NCBI GenBank assembly: GCA_033296705.1
Contig: MU856877.1
Coordinates: 1 to 64,000, forward strand
Reading direction: 5' to 3'
DNA from: Chaetomidium leptoderma
Lineage: Eukaryota; Ascomycota; Sordariomycetes; Sordariales; Chaetomiaceae
DNA: 64,000 nt
Position 1 is the stretch's first letter; every line of letters begins with the position of its first letter. The translations under genes and the position numbers were made by a program. The notes under the pieces were generated by a model. That model saw only the letters and a list, made by a program, of their open reading frames with translations. It did not search any database and had not been told where the DNA came from. Shown here one piece after another: positions 10,097 to 21,808 of this stretch.

Positions 10097-12127
10097 TTAT
10101 GAGCCCTCGATGTGGCTCTTCGACGCACCCTGCCCCAGCAGCTCCAGACACCGCTGCGCCAGGTTGACAACCTCGCCCTCGTCATCATCCTCGGCCTCGT
10201 TGTCCGACTCCATCTGGCGGTTGGCAATCTGCTTAATCATGTCAACAACATCATCCGATTTCCCAATGAGGCCGATGAGCTTCTTGTCTTCCGACTCGAG
10301 CAGCTGGAGCAAAGTCCAAATCGCAATGTGCTGGAAAGTGGCATCTCCGCTCGCGAGGAACCGGCTAAGATAGCCGTGGATACCGTCGCTCGGCTCCATC
10401 CAGTTCTGGACAAAGATACTGTAGTCGCCCACTATCTCTTTATTAGCGACATATCTCAGGCCAAGCCGGTTCGTGCACTGACCTTTCGAAGAGAGATTGC
10501 CCAGGGCAGCAGCGCTGTTGCCCTGAACCTCGACGCTGTGGGACTTGGTAAGGGGGATCAAGATCTCAAAGACACCGAGTTCCAGAAGGTGTGTCTTGAG
10601 CTCATCGCTCAGGGCGAGAACTGCAATTGCAGCTGTCATCTCGGACTGAACCGTGACAGGGACCTCTAGAACGAGCTGCTTGCACTTCTGGACGGCGCCC
10701 GCCTCAAGGACAAGCGACTTGTTGCGGTCGGAGCTTGCTGCCAAGTTGCGGAGCGTCGAGATGGCATGGCACTGGATTTCCTCGTTATCCGTCGACCCGA
10801 GCAAGTCGACCAGGGGCTTCAGGAAGCCGGCCTCGATGATGGGCGACTCGTTCTGAGGGTGGATCGAGATATTTCGGATGCATGCGACGGCAGATAGGAT
10901 GAGTGGGAGGTAGGAAGACCGGAGCAGGCGGAGGAGCGGACCAAGTCCGTGGGCCTGAACGATCTCCAGCTGGTACTTTTCGTCGGATGCAAGATTCCGA
11001 AGCGCCAGGGCAGCCTGGCACTGGACCTTTGGCGAAGAGGATTCCGTCAGATTAACCAGGTATTGGACGAGCCGGAGTTCGGTCTCGGCCAGCTTCCGCC
11101 TGTTATTGGCGTCGACGGCGATATTGCTCAGGGCGGTGGTGCAGTAGTACTGCACGTCGACATCGGAGGACGAGAGGAGCTGGACAAGCACAGGGATGGC
11201 GCCGGCATTTACCAGCTGCTGTCGGTTCTCGTCTGCAGGGTGTTAGCTGCAATGCGGCCGAGAATCTCGGTCCCAAACATACCAGAATGCGTCATGTTGA
11301 GAAGAGCGCCGGTCGCATTCCTCTGAACCCTCATATCCTTCGACTTGGCCAGCCGGGTCAGCGGGCCCAGGGCTCCCGACCTTGCGATCTTGGCCTTGTT
11401 ATCCTCATGCGTTGCCAGGTTGGTAATACAGCCGACAGCATTGCACTGGACCTCGACGTTTTGCGACATCATTTGCTTGATTAGCGGTTGCAGACCGCCA
11501 AGTTGGACGATCAAGACCTTGTTCTCGGCTATGTTTCTTCGTTAGCCGTTTTCCTAGAAGGCGCCAACGCGGTAAGGGACCATACTGTTGACGGCGAGAT
11601 TACCGAGCGCGGCACTAGCTGCTCGTTGTACTTCAATGTCGGAGTTCTCGAGGAGGAAGAGAATGGGACCAAGGGTGTCCCGGTCAACGGCCCGTACATC
11701 TGAAGCTACGAGGTTAGTCAACCTAGTCGCAGAATCGGGTCGCCGTGGAGTTTCTCAGCCACAACGCTGCACACGCACCTCGCTCCGTAATTTCGGCAAA
11801 CGTCAAGCTTGCGCTCCGTTGCAGGTCGATGTTATCGGAATAAACGAGGGTGCTCAGGGCTCGGAGTGGTTCGCCCGAGAAGAAGTCGGTTTCGGCGCGC
11901 TACCGCTAGGTCAGTACAGGGCGACAATGACACAAGAACGCGGTGGTTGCGCTAACGTTTTCAAGGTACTGGAGGAGGTCGGCCACAGCTTCCCGCTCGT
12001 TCTCGGCGAGCACATTCTCGTACAGGGCATCGCGGGATTTGCCTGGGCCTATTAGCGCACTGGGCGAACCAAAACATTGCTGGAGGGCAATCGTACCTCC
12101 GCAGCACGAGGAGCTGCAGATGCCCAT
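10097..12127 (-). CDS. VAC8: Vacuolar armadillo-repeat protein Vac8
   Basis: Seven exons (12127-12097, 12042-11957, 11899-11779, 11699-11586, 11528-11283, 11232-10483, 10431-10097), all with GT-AG ends and matching phase, give 560 residues, the normal Vac8 length. The tiny first exon encodes MGICSSSCCGG: Gly2 for myristoylation and Cys4, Cys8 and Cys9 for palmitoylation. Then comes the conserved AENEREAVADLLQYLEN, followed by about eleven armadillo repeats (for example NVEVQCNAVGCITNLATHE, SPKVQCQAALALRNLASDE). Vac8 is anchored on the vacuole membrane and serves in vacuole inheritance, nucleus-vacuole contact, fusion and selective autophagy. The C-terminus is acidic (NEAEDDDEGEVVNLAQRCLE), as in other family members. 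Confidence is high because every repeat reads through the junctions. Confidence 0.96.
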
Positions 12128-13631
12128 GGCCGCTGATAAGAGGACGCCGACGGGCCCAGCGTCGGAGTCGGCTACCTGGGCAGCTTTGAGTTGTCGGGTT
12201 TGAGTTCGGCTTTGTGCGTCGTGATTCGGAGAAGAGGCGGGAAGACGTCGGTCGCTTGGCCGCTCGGTCGCAGCAGGCACACAAATCGCGAGAGCTTCAA
12301 ATCGATGCAGCAGGAATCAAAGAAGCATCTGCAAATGAAGCGTGCCCTCTTTGTGCCCGATCGCGATGGTGCTGCTGTGCTGCTGCGCTGCTGTGCTGGC
12401 AGACTGGCAGTCTGGTCGGTCTGATGTTTGGTTGTTGGGCGGGTCAGCTGCGTCGAAAGGGAAGACGCAACGGGACTTGGAAGCGAGGACAGGCTCCATC
12501 CAGCAATGATCGAAGCCGCCTGCCTTGCTGGGCCTTGTCGCCGACTCTGGGGTCTTGGGGTCCGTGCGTTGGTGGATCTGCAGGGACCTTACAGGTGCCG
12601 TAGGCGCTGATAACCTGAATTCACAGAACCAGAACCAACCACCTCGGCACCTTCGATACAGGTATCATGCATGGCTGGGACAGCTTGCCTCTGGGTTTTG
12701 ACTCCCATTTCATTTGACTTTTGGATTTTTGTGTAAGCGTTCAATACCTAATACAGCTGATAGCGGTTTCATGTGGTTGTTGACAGACTCAAGTTCCAAT
12801 GCCATGACCTGTGTATGTACATGTCATACCCGACCTACCTAGGTACCTTAGGTACCTAGTACCTTAGGTAAGGTACCTAGGCAGGTCAGTTGTCTAGTTT
12901 GTTGTTAAGCATGGAAAATCTACTTTGTACACTGCATTAGAAGCATATTCTCGAGGAGTAATATAACCTCCCTACGGTACCCAAGTAACAAACAACAGGC
13001 TTTGATCTCAAGCCATTCCATGCTCACCTGGGAGGTAGGTAATTAGGTCACACCCCAGGCTAGAAGTGGCTCCCGACCATCCATGGATAAGGTATGGACA
13101 TCTCTCCTTCCAGGTTGCGAGGACCTCGGTATCTGACAACACACTGTACCGGGAAAAAAAATCAATGGCAATCACATCATCTAGCCGCCAACCTGGAAGT
13201 TCTTACTCCGGGTTTAGATTTTTTTGCGGGGGGGAGGCATTCACTTGTTTCCCGCGGTCGGAGCGTCATAGCTTCGGTGTGCAGCCCCAGCAGGATCGGG
13301 GCACTTCACTTATCAACCAAAGCACCTACAGCGGGCACCCAGACTCAGGGTCTTTGCCCGATAACTCACGTTCTCCATGCTCCTTCTAGCACCAAACAGC
13401 TCGCAAAGGCGTTGGCCTGGAGCATAAAGAAGACAAGAATACAGACTACACTCAATTGTCGTTTTGAACAAATTCCATTTTCCCCAGCGACGACATTCCA
13501 GCCTCTTTCGCTCTTGTTTCCGGTCCCGCTGAGCGGCAACTCGCTTTAGGCCGAGGCAGCCCTCAGCAAAATCGGCCAGCCTGGACGGGAAGCTTCCCCG
13601 ATGTGTGTTCCACCATCGCGATAACTACCTA
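12128..13631. promoter_or_regulatory. Divergent VAC8 / SNF4 intergenic region
   Basis: These 1.5 kb separate two divergent core genes. No coding gene is supported. The centre holds the inverted repeat listed separately. Confidence 0.5.
12832..12887. repeat. Inverted repeat of CCTAGG/GGTACC palindromes
   Basis: The 19-base arms 12832-12850 and 12869-12887 are inverted copies with one mismatch. The 18-base loop contains a second small palindrome (GGTAC-CTA-GTACC, 12851-12863). The whole block could fold as a hairpin or cruciform. Confidence 0.85.
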
Positions 13632-15096
13632 ATGATGGACGACCCTCGTGCTGCCCCCGAAACGGCACATCCTGGCTCCCGCAGCGCTCCGCCCGCCCTT
13701 CCTCCCACCATCTCAGCCGGCGGAGAAAATGGCAGTGGGCAGCTGCCGCTGCGGCCAGGTCACGAGCTCCCCTTCGTCGCGCCGTCGTCGTACCTCCGTC
13801 CGAAGCCTCCCAGTCGCACAATGTCGGAGAAGACTCCAAGTGCCCTGGACAAGGAGCAGATGCAGGGTCTGGTGAGCATGTCCATCCCCGAGACAACCGG
13901 CTGGGGCCCCGCTCGCTGTCTTTGCCTTCTGCGTCGTTGGGGTCTCCAGCAGCACGAGGCTGCGATGCGGGGTTCGGGGCCGGCCCTCTTCGCAGACTTG
14001 GTCCAGCTAACACGTCCAACAGCGGGGGATTCGCGAATTCCTCAAAGTTCGGACCAGCTACGATGTCCTCCCGCTTTCCTTCCGTCTGGTGGTCCTCGAC
14101 AACAGCCTTCTCATCCGGAAGAGCTTAAACATACTGATCCAGAATGGTGCGCTTACCTGAGCCGGGGCGCGTAGTACGAGGAGCGCAAGAAGTGTGCTGA
14201 CTCGACAATGTGCAGGCATCGTTTCGGCGCCGCTCTGGGATTCGGCCAAGTCGGCCTTTGCCGGGTTGCTGACGAGCACCGACTACATCAACGTCATCCA
14301 GTACTACTGCCAGTTTCCCGACGAGATCGACCAGGTCGACCAGTTCCGTCTCAGCAGTCTCCGCGGTAGGTAGCCACACTGCGAGTCCCGAGCGAGATGG
14401 AGGCGGGAGAGGGCTAACGTGTCCCGTGCAGACATTGAGCGGGCGATTGGGGTCTCGCCCCTGGAGACGGTGTCGGTTCACCCCATGCGCCCCCTGTACG
14501 AGGCGTGCCGGCAGATGCTCAAGACAAGGGCGAGGAGGATCCCGCTGGTAGATGTCGACGACGAGACGGGCCGCGAGATGGTGGTCAGTGTCATCACACA
14601 GTACCGCATCCTCAAGTTCATCGCTGTCAACAACGAGAAGCACACGATACTCCTCAAGAAGTCGGTGAGGGAGACGGGTCTCGGCACCTATACCAATCTC
14701 GCAACGGCGTCCATGAACAACTCGGTTCTCGACGTGATCCACCTCATGGTCAAGTATAACATCTCGGCTGTGCCGATCGTCGACAGAGAAAACAAGGTGC
14801 TAAACGTCTTCGAGGCCGTCGACGTCATCCCCTGCATCAGGGGCGGAGCGTACGATGAGCTGGCCTCCTCGGTCGGCGACGCTCTCCTGAAGCGTGCCGA
14901 AGACTTTCCCGGTATCTACACGTGCAGCGAGGACGATCGTCTGGATGCCATCTTTGAGACGGTCCGCAAGTCGAGGGTTCACCGGCTGATTGTGGTGGAC
15001 GACAACAACCAGCTCAAGGGTATCATTTCGCTGTCGGACATCCTCAAGTACGTGCTGCTCTTTGGCGAGGAAGAGGACAATATCCGGGGCGGCTAG
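13632..15096 (+). CDS. AMP-activated protein kinase gamma subunit (SNF4)
   Basis: Exons 13632-13871, 14023-14146, 14216-14365 and 14432-15096 join in phase to give 392 residues. After a Pro-rich N-terminus the conserved MSEKTPSALDKEQMQGL is spliced to RGIREFLKVRTSYDVLPLSF, the start of the first of four CBS domains. Later CBS features are IVSAPLWDSAKSAFAGLLTS, RIPLVDVDDETGREMVVSVI, NISAVPIVDRENKVLNVFEA and KSRVHRLIVVDDNNQLKGII. The gamma subunit binds adenine nucleotides and activates the Snf1 kinase in glucose-derepression and energy control. The first ATG of the frame is at 13632; ATG 13635 has a better context, and ATG 13821 begins the conserved part, so the exact start is not certain. Confidence 0.93.
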
Positions 15097-15724
15097 CCTG
15101 GCTTCTGCCATGACCTTGACTTGTTTTGGCTTCCCTTGAACTACTACCAACGTTGATTTTTGCATTTTGCATGGCGTCAGGGCCGGGATGTGGATAACGA
15201 ATACCATGGTTGCATGTCTCTTTTCCCCAAGGTATAGATCTGCTTTCTTGTCCTCTCACAGATCAGATGCGACACGAATCTTGTGGTGAACATTAGATAT
15301 GGATAATCAACGAACCGACCGACACTGGAAATCCGTAACCACAACCAACAATGATGACCGAAGCGATTTCACCTCCCAAACCACTCTTGACTACTTCCGA
15401 CTTCCGCCCCTCCTCCTTCTGTTTGTTGGTTTTTCAGGGGAAGGAACAGAGTTACAATTACGGCCTTGTACGAGCCATCCCGGCATGCAAGACGGGAAGC
15501 AGCAGCCAGAGCCGACCACAGGTTCCAGTCTGACACCATCGCTAGCCGTTTGTTTATCGGGCAGTCCACCGTCGGCGAACATATCTATCCGCGTAGGTTG
15601 AGAGCCTCTCATCCCTGCTCGGTGCCACGCATTTTCCGCTGCTATCGATCGACCACTTACTTGCGCCTCGGCTGGGGGCAGCCATTCTGCTTTGCCACAC
15701 GATACCATTGTAACTCGACTCGGA
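15097..15724. other. Intergenic region upstream of the RhoGAP gene
   Basis: This 628-bp stretch holds the SNF4 3' flank and probably the RhoGAP promoter and leader. An additional 5' exon of the RhoGAP gene is possible but I cannot point to one. Confidence 0.45.
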
Positions 15725-18700
15725 ATGGATACAGCGTCGGCGCGCTCGTTCGACACGCCGTCGACTGGCTGGGGCGTTTCGTGCCCCCCCGGGCGACCGT
15801 TTCGCAACTCTGAACCGAACCCGGCCACTTGGGCTCGACTTCCTCTCCCAGCCACGGTTGGCCACTTCGCCGTTCCCGGGCACGACAGACGCGCGAATGC
15901 AACCAGCGCGACGTGGACTTCGTCCAGCGGGGACTTGGCTGACCTCTCCGATACCGATGATGTCGAGGTGCGCAATGGATTTGTGGACGAGTATAACCGC
16001 GTCGCGAGGAAGGTTAGTTCCGTCCTCCCCCGTCGCCGTCGACGCTCAGAGACGAACTTGGCTGACGGTGACACGGTGGCAGCATGGCATTCGGACACTG
16101 GCACCCGATCCTCACAGCCCGTCGCTCTTCATCAGCCAGTCGTCTCACCCTCGCCCCCAAGAGTGTCCTTTGACCTTGGAAAAGCCCGGCCAGTCCCCAC
16201 TACAGCAGAGACGAAGCTGGTTCTCGCGCACTTTCCTGCGCCAGGTCTCCACGGCAAGCGATGCCAGCTCCACGAAGTCGGATAAGAAGGTCAAAAGCAG
16301 GCACAGCGTCAGCGACCTAGCGCTGCACTTCATGAACGGGGCCAGGAGAGACAACCTCAAGGACGAAGACCTCCAGTCTCTCGTCCGGCTCTGTGGCAAG
16401 AGCAAGCTGTATTTGCCGTCGGAATACTCGCCGGGCTCCCTCGTCCTTCCTACGTGCTTCCGCGCAACCGCGCACCACCTCGTGCAGCATGGTAGGCCTT
16501 GACATTGGCATATGTGTGTTTGGTTGTCGGTGTGCTGACACAGCTGCAGGCGCGGAAACGCGTGGTGTGTTTCGGATACCAGGGTCGGTCCGTATAGTCA
16601 ACACTCTCTACAGCTACTACTGTGCCGACGGCGATGTGGATGACATCTCCAGCACGATTTCCTGCCCAAACCTGCCATCCCACATCAAGGCTGGAACCCA
16701 TGATGTCGCCTCGACCTTCAAGCGCTTGCTTTCGGGTCTACCCGGAGGCATCTTGGGCTCTCTACCCTTGTTTGACGCACTAGTCGCCATCCAGAGCCAG
16801 CTAAACGGAGAAGCAGAGTTTCTCAAGACGAAGCAGACAAAGGTCCGAGCGAGACTCATCGCTCTAGCCATCGGCACCGTCCACTCTCAGCTCCGCCGCG
16901 ACCTGATCTGTGCCGTGTTTGGTCTTCTCTGCTTGATCGGACGCGCCGCTGAAAAGGCGCCACGAGAGGATGAGCACGGAAGGCCTCTGCCCACGTCCGA
17001 CTTGATGGGGTACAGCGCTCTGGGTATCGTATTCGGCCCTCTACTGGTAGGCGATCTTCTCACTTCATATACGATGAAGGTCGCCAACACTACCTCCGGC
17101 CTAGTGTTGTTCCCAGTCACTCCGCCCAACGTGAGAAAGGCGAGGCGGAAGCCCAAGGTTCCGGAGGACGTTCATCCACCTGCTCTGGCAGTCGACAAGA
17201 TCCACGTGGCAAACAGCATTACAGAGATGCTCATTACACATTGGCGGGAGATTGTCAAACACATGAGAAGCCTCGGAGTATTAAAGGCAGGCCAAGCTGG
17301 GTCCCAACACGTGGCTGGGCTGCGGTCATCTGCCACGGAATCATTTGTGTTGAGGATACCGCAGTCGTCCAGTCCGTTCGATCCTGGCGACTCGCTAGTT
17401 CCACCAAGCCCTACTCCCGAACCCGGTAAGTCTTTCTGAGCGCCAGAGTGTTGAAGGAGCTAACCCCATGGCAAGTGAGAGGGACACACGCGAATCCCCA
17501 ACCCTCGCTTGTGCTTCCTCGTCGGCGGCCCAGAGGTATGCGACCATTGCCTAGGAGGCTTGCAGGTATCAAGGCATCGCTGCTGTCGCCGCCCGTGGAG
17601 GAGCCGTCCCCGGCCGGGTTCGACGTGCCCAGAGACCCTGATGATGTCGAGTCGCGACAGAGTTACTATCCCCGAGCAAACCGCCATGCTGCATTCACAA
17701 AGGAGCCACTCTCGGCGTTCCAAGAAAGGCTATCATCTCCCAAGACACCAAACCGGAAATTGGCAGGGCCGGGGGAGTTTGTGAGACTATCGGACGACGT
17801 GACAAGCTCAGAGAGACAGGGATGGCGTCGAACTCAGAAGGATACCCAGGAAACAAGCACTTTTTTTCTAAAAGCAGGACTAACACGGCGGGCGTCTCTA
17901 AACACCCCAAGGACTTCAGCTGAGCAACAGAACACCGAGCACTTGCCCAGGACAGCATCAAGGGGGATAATAAATCCGTTCAGAAGAAGATCATACCGGG
18001 TTAATCCAGCGCCGGATCCCACTACCTACCACCATCGAAAGCAACCTGAACCTCAAGAGACTCCAAATGAGAGGATATCCCAAGATACAACAAGCCCAGC
18101 AGCTCGAGGGCTAGTCAGAAACACCACACCCGGAGAGGGTGAGGGGAAGCCTCTCCGAGGCGATAAACTCAGAGTCGACGTATTTGGGCGTGGACGGTCA
18201 CGACTCTCAGCATGGAGGTCAAGACGCAGGTCCATTGTGTCCACAGATGCCGGAAGCCCTGTGCCTTGTTCATTGGAGTCAGGGGAGGCGAAGGGAGGAC
18301 CTACGGAGTCAGAGAGCCCAACGGGGCTTCTATCACAGCCACGTAATACCGAATCAAAATCATTCTCAGCCGATGAGCGCCCGAGCCGCTCGGAGAGGTC
18401 TGGTCCCTGTCATGCTCCGGAGATTCCAGGAGAGAAAGCCCCCGTGAACAAGGACGCGGAATCATACCACCCAGGGGCTAACCGAGCGTTCCCTCTCGGT
18501 CCCAGACCAGGGCCCGCGCAGCCAACTATGGGTGCTGTCTCTCGGTCGACCCCAGCGAGATCAACCGGCAACGCAGTCAAGGCTATGGCGGCTATGTTTG
18601 AGAGCAGCTCCAAGGACCCAAGCCTTCTCCCTTCTCCTGCGGAGAAGCTCAGCAGCTCAGCCTACTCTAGGCCAAGCGGGATGCTATCGCCATACACAAT

Positions 18701-19655
18701 CAACCCGTCGCCAGTGAAATCACCAAGCAAGTCCCCCAAACCAAGAGACTCGATTCCAAGCGGCCGACACCCGTGGCGATCACCAATTCGGGACCGGCGT
18801 TCGCGAGGGTCTAAGGGAGGAGCAACGCCCAGAGAAATGGACAGGGAAGAGAGACCAACCAACACGTCGAACCGGGCGAGCACGCCAGCATCTGTGTCTG
18901 CAGGCCCCGAATCCCTATCACCAACCAGAGAGACCCCAGTCCAGAGGGCACCCGATATCGTGGAAGTGCTCAATCCAACCCCCCCTCTCCACGAACCAAA
19001 ACATGGGCAAACAACAGCAACCCCAACAGCGATAACAACAACCCCAAGCCCCTACGACAGCAGCCGCTGGCCCCATGCACCAAAAGACGACGACGAAGCC
19101 AGCCCGGCCTCCACCACCCGCCGGTTCCCTTTGATATCCACCCCTGAGCAACAACAACAAAAACAGCAACAACAAGCTACACCAAACTCCACCACCACCG
19201 AGCTTGCTCGACTGCGAGAACAGCTCGGCCGGGCGGAGCGGGAGTGTGCGCTGTGGCGGGAGAGGGCAGAGCAGGCGGAGCGGAGGGTGCTTGTTTTGGA
19301 GGGCGGTCTTTCTTCTTCTTCTTCTTCTCTTTTTGAGGCGGGGGCTGGGGCTGGGGCTGGTTCTGGGGCGGCTCGGTCCGGGATTCATGACGGGTTGTTG
19401 TTGGTTGGTGATGGTATTATTAGGAGGGGCGGGGGAGATGGAAGTGATGGGGACTCGGACTCGGATAACTCGGGGGGACAGCAGGTGACGACAGATGAGG
19501 GAGGAATGGGTTGGGCGGCGGCTGGGGAGATGGATGGTGGGGATGATGAGGGGTGCCTGACGGTGGCGGCGCGACGGAGTGATGAGGGTGAGGTGCTTGC
19601 TGAGGGCCTTCGTGAGATGGCGGATGTTGTTGTTGTTGACGGGCGGGGCTATTGA
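15725..19655 (+). CDS. Rho GTPase-activating protein (RhoGAP domain)
   Basis: Exons 15725-16012, 16083-16491, 16550-17425 and 17476-19655 join in phase to give 1250 residues. Residues about 88-400 hold the RhoGAP region: EYNRVARK joined to HGIRTLAP, then GAETRGVFRIPGS with the likely arginine finger at Arg241, KAGTHDVASTFKRLLSGLPG, and MGYSALGIVFGPLLVGDLL. RhoGAPs stimulate GTP hydrolysis by Rho/Rac/Cdc42 GTPases and so limit polarity and cell-wall signalling. The last ~725 residues are disordered, rich in Ser/Pro/Arg, and end with a Q/K run, a predicted coiled coil (LARLREQLGRAERE, about residue 1100) and Gly/Asp-rich repeats. The start is the first ATG in frame with purine at -3; a more upstream start exon cannot be ruled out. 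The substrate GTPase is not predictable here. Confidence 0.87.
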
Positions 19656-20001
19656 ACCAAGTTGAGAAGGGTCATGTTGCAAAATGGGGGTTAGGTGGTT
19701 TTCAAGAGTTAGAGGGAGTAGGAATACGGTATAGCTAGCCGTACGACATATCTAAGTAGCTGTGTATGGGTTGTTGATAGTAGTAGCAGGAGAGGGACAA
19801 TGCATCGCAGTTCTACGTTCTGTTGAGCTGTCACCAAGTTGTTTGCCTCGCTGGAAACTGCATTTTGTGACTGGCCCTTGCACGGAGGAAGACTGGATGG
19901 ACAAGCCCGGATCCAATACATGTTTATACGTGTTTGGTACAATAATAATATGATACAAGTACACAACGCCTCTACCGCCCCCCCGCCCCCCCCCCCGGCT
20001 C
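19656..20001. other. Convergent intergenic region with C-rich tract
   Basis: This is the 3' flank of the RhoGAP and mL38 genes. The run C7-G-C11 at 19978-19996 reads as G-tracts in the mL38 transcript, starting six bases after its stop codon. Confidence 0.7.
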
Positions 20002-21488
20002 TCAAAGGCTGCCCCGCTTGTACTTGAGCCCCTTGATCCGCTTGGTGTACTTCCAAAGGTGGCGGAACTTGGGCTTCTGGCGCCGGGCCTCCCAGCCGCG
20101 GGCGGCGCGCGGCGGCTTGAGCGACATGACGCGCTGCTGCTTGAACTCGAGGTCGGCGCCGGGGATGCCGTGGCGGGCCATGACGTCGGCCGTGTTCTCG
20201 TCCCACACGGTCCGGAACATGGTGAAGCCGACGGGGTCCAGGCCGAACTTGTCGCGGAAGCTCTTGAGGCTGAACCCTTCGCGGCCTTGGCCGTCGTAGA
20301 GCGCCTGCAGCTTGGCCGCGTCGAGCGGCGCGTTGTCGGCGTGCTGCAGGATGAAGATGGTCATGCGGTGGTAGGGCGCGCCCTTTTGCGCAAAGGCGGG
20401 CAGCCAGGGGACGGCGAGGGCGCCGAGCTCGGGGCCGGAAGCGGCGGATTCGCCGCCGTCGCCGCCGCCGCCGCCCAGCCGGGTCAGGGGGAGAGAGTCC
20501 TGGGCGGGGCCCCAGGGGATGTTGGTCGCGAGGAAGTGGAGGCGCTTCTTGAAGGAATCGCTCTCGGCGTCGGGCACATCGGCGTCCAGGACTACGACCG
20601 AGAAGAGGCGTTCGCCCTTGTCAAAGACTTGCATGCGCAGTGTCGGGGCCGTCTCGGTGATGCGGCTGTCGAGGATGCTGCCGGGGGGGGTCTTGTAGCC
20701 GCGGAACATCATCTTGACATCCATGGTGGGCTCGAACTTGGGCAGGAGATCGGGCACGATGTGGAACTGCTCGATACGCTGCAGGATGATCTTGCGCTCC
20801 ATGGCGCACCACTTGCGGTGGGCAAGGTAGCGGTAGATGGGCTTGTTCATGTCGCCTGTCTGCTGGTTAGCGGGGGACAGATGGTATGGTATGCTCAATG
20901 GGGGGAGAGAAACGCACCCTGGCCATCCTCAAAGCGCCTCTTCACCATCGGGTCGTTGATATCCGCGAGGATCTTAAGCCTCTCGACATGTTCCCTCAGA
21001 CTTTCCAACCGCTTCTGCTTAAACGCCTCGCCGCCGCGGAAGGTGCTCGCATCGGCCGCCTCCAAACGCTGTATCTTTGCCGTCTCGGCCAAGATCTTAG
21101 CCACCTTCTCCGCACGGTCCTGGGCTAGCACCTTGCGTGCCTCCTGGAAGCACTGGTACGGCAGCTGCTCGAAGGGGACGCTGCCCGTCGTGGCCAGAGC
21201 AGCTCGTCTCCTCCGGGAACCAAGCTCTGGCGACAGCATCTGAGACAGCTGCTCCTCGCTGCCCTGCTTGATCATCGACGGGTATGGCGAGGCCTTCTTC
21301 TGGGCATCAGCACCGGGACTGGGCTCCGCGGGCGTGCTTGTCGTTGTTGTCGTCTCATCTTTTCGGCTCGGGGTTGACGAGAAGGTGCGGATAGCAATTG
21401 GCCGGGAGTGGCATGTCGCTGTTGTACTGGCAGTTGCTTGCCGCAACGACCGCACGATTGGCCGTGCAACCTGCTGGGGCCTCGACAT
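20002..21488 (-). CDS. Mitochondrial large-subunit ribosomal protein mL38 (MRPL35-type)
   Basis: Exons 21488-20918 and 20855-20002 (GTGCGT...CTAAC...CAG, phase 1) give 474 residues. The N-terminus is a mitochondrial presequence (MSRPQQVARPIVRSLRQ...IRTFSSTPSRK). A helical region (QEARKVLAQDRAEKVAKILA) leads into a PEBP-like fold: PTMDVKMMFRGYKTPPGSIL, RLFSVVVLDADVPDAESDSF, FLATNIPWG and PYHRMTIFILQHAD. This combination is typical of the fungal mitoribosomal protein yeast calls MRPL35 (mL38), which no longer works as a lipid-binding PEBP. A Gly-rich insert (GGGGGDGGESAAS) lies in the PEBP domain. It is divergent to uL4m, another large-subunit protein. Confidence 0.9.
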
Positions 21489-21808
21489 GGCGGGAGAGGT
21501 GGGCGTCGAGAACTTGGAGCTGCAACGACGCTCACAACAAATTTCAATGGAGCATTGGAGGACCCGAAGCGAAGGGAGCTGCGGCCCAGAAACGCGCGCC
21601 GACGAAATTTCGTGGACCCCGTGCGCCAGGGGCCGGCAAGCTCCGCTGCTAGCGCGTCTGTGCGCTGCGACTCTGATCTTTTTTCGCCCAACATCAGCAA
21701 CAGCATCAGTGGGACAGCAGACGACAGCACGGAGTATTCGCGCCAGCTCGACCAAGGTCTACTTCCAGCATCGCATCAATTGCAATTGCTGCGCGACACA
21801 CCGCCGCC
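21489..21808. promoter_or_regulatory. Bidirectional promoter of two mitoribosomal genes (mL38 / uL4m)
   Basis: The 320-bp region separates two divergent large-subunit mitoribosomal protein genes. A reverse CCAAT (ATTGG) is at 21554-21558. Co-regulation is inferred from the layout. Confidence 0.6.
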
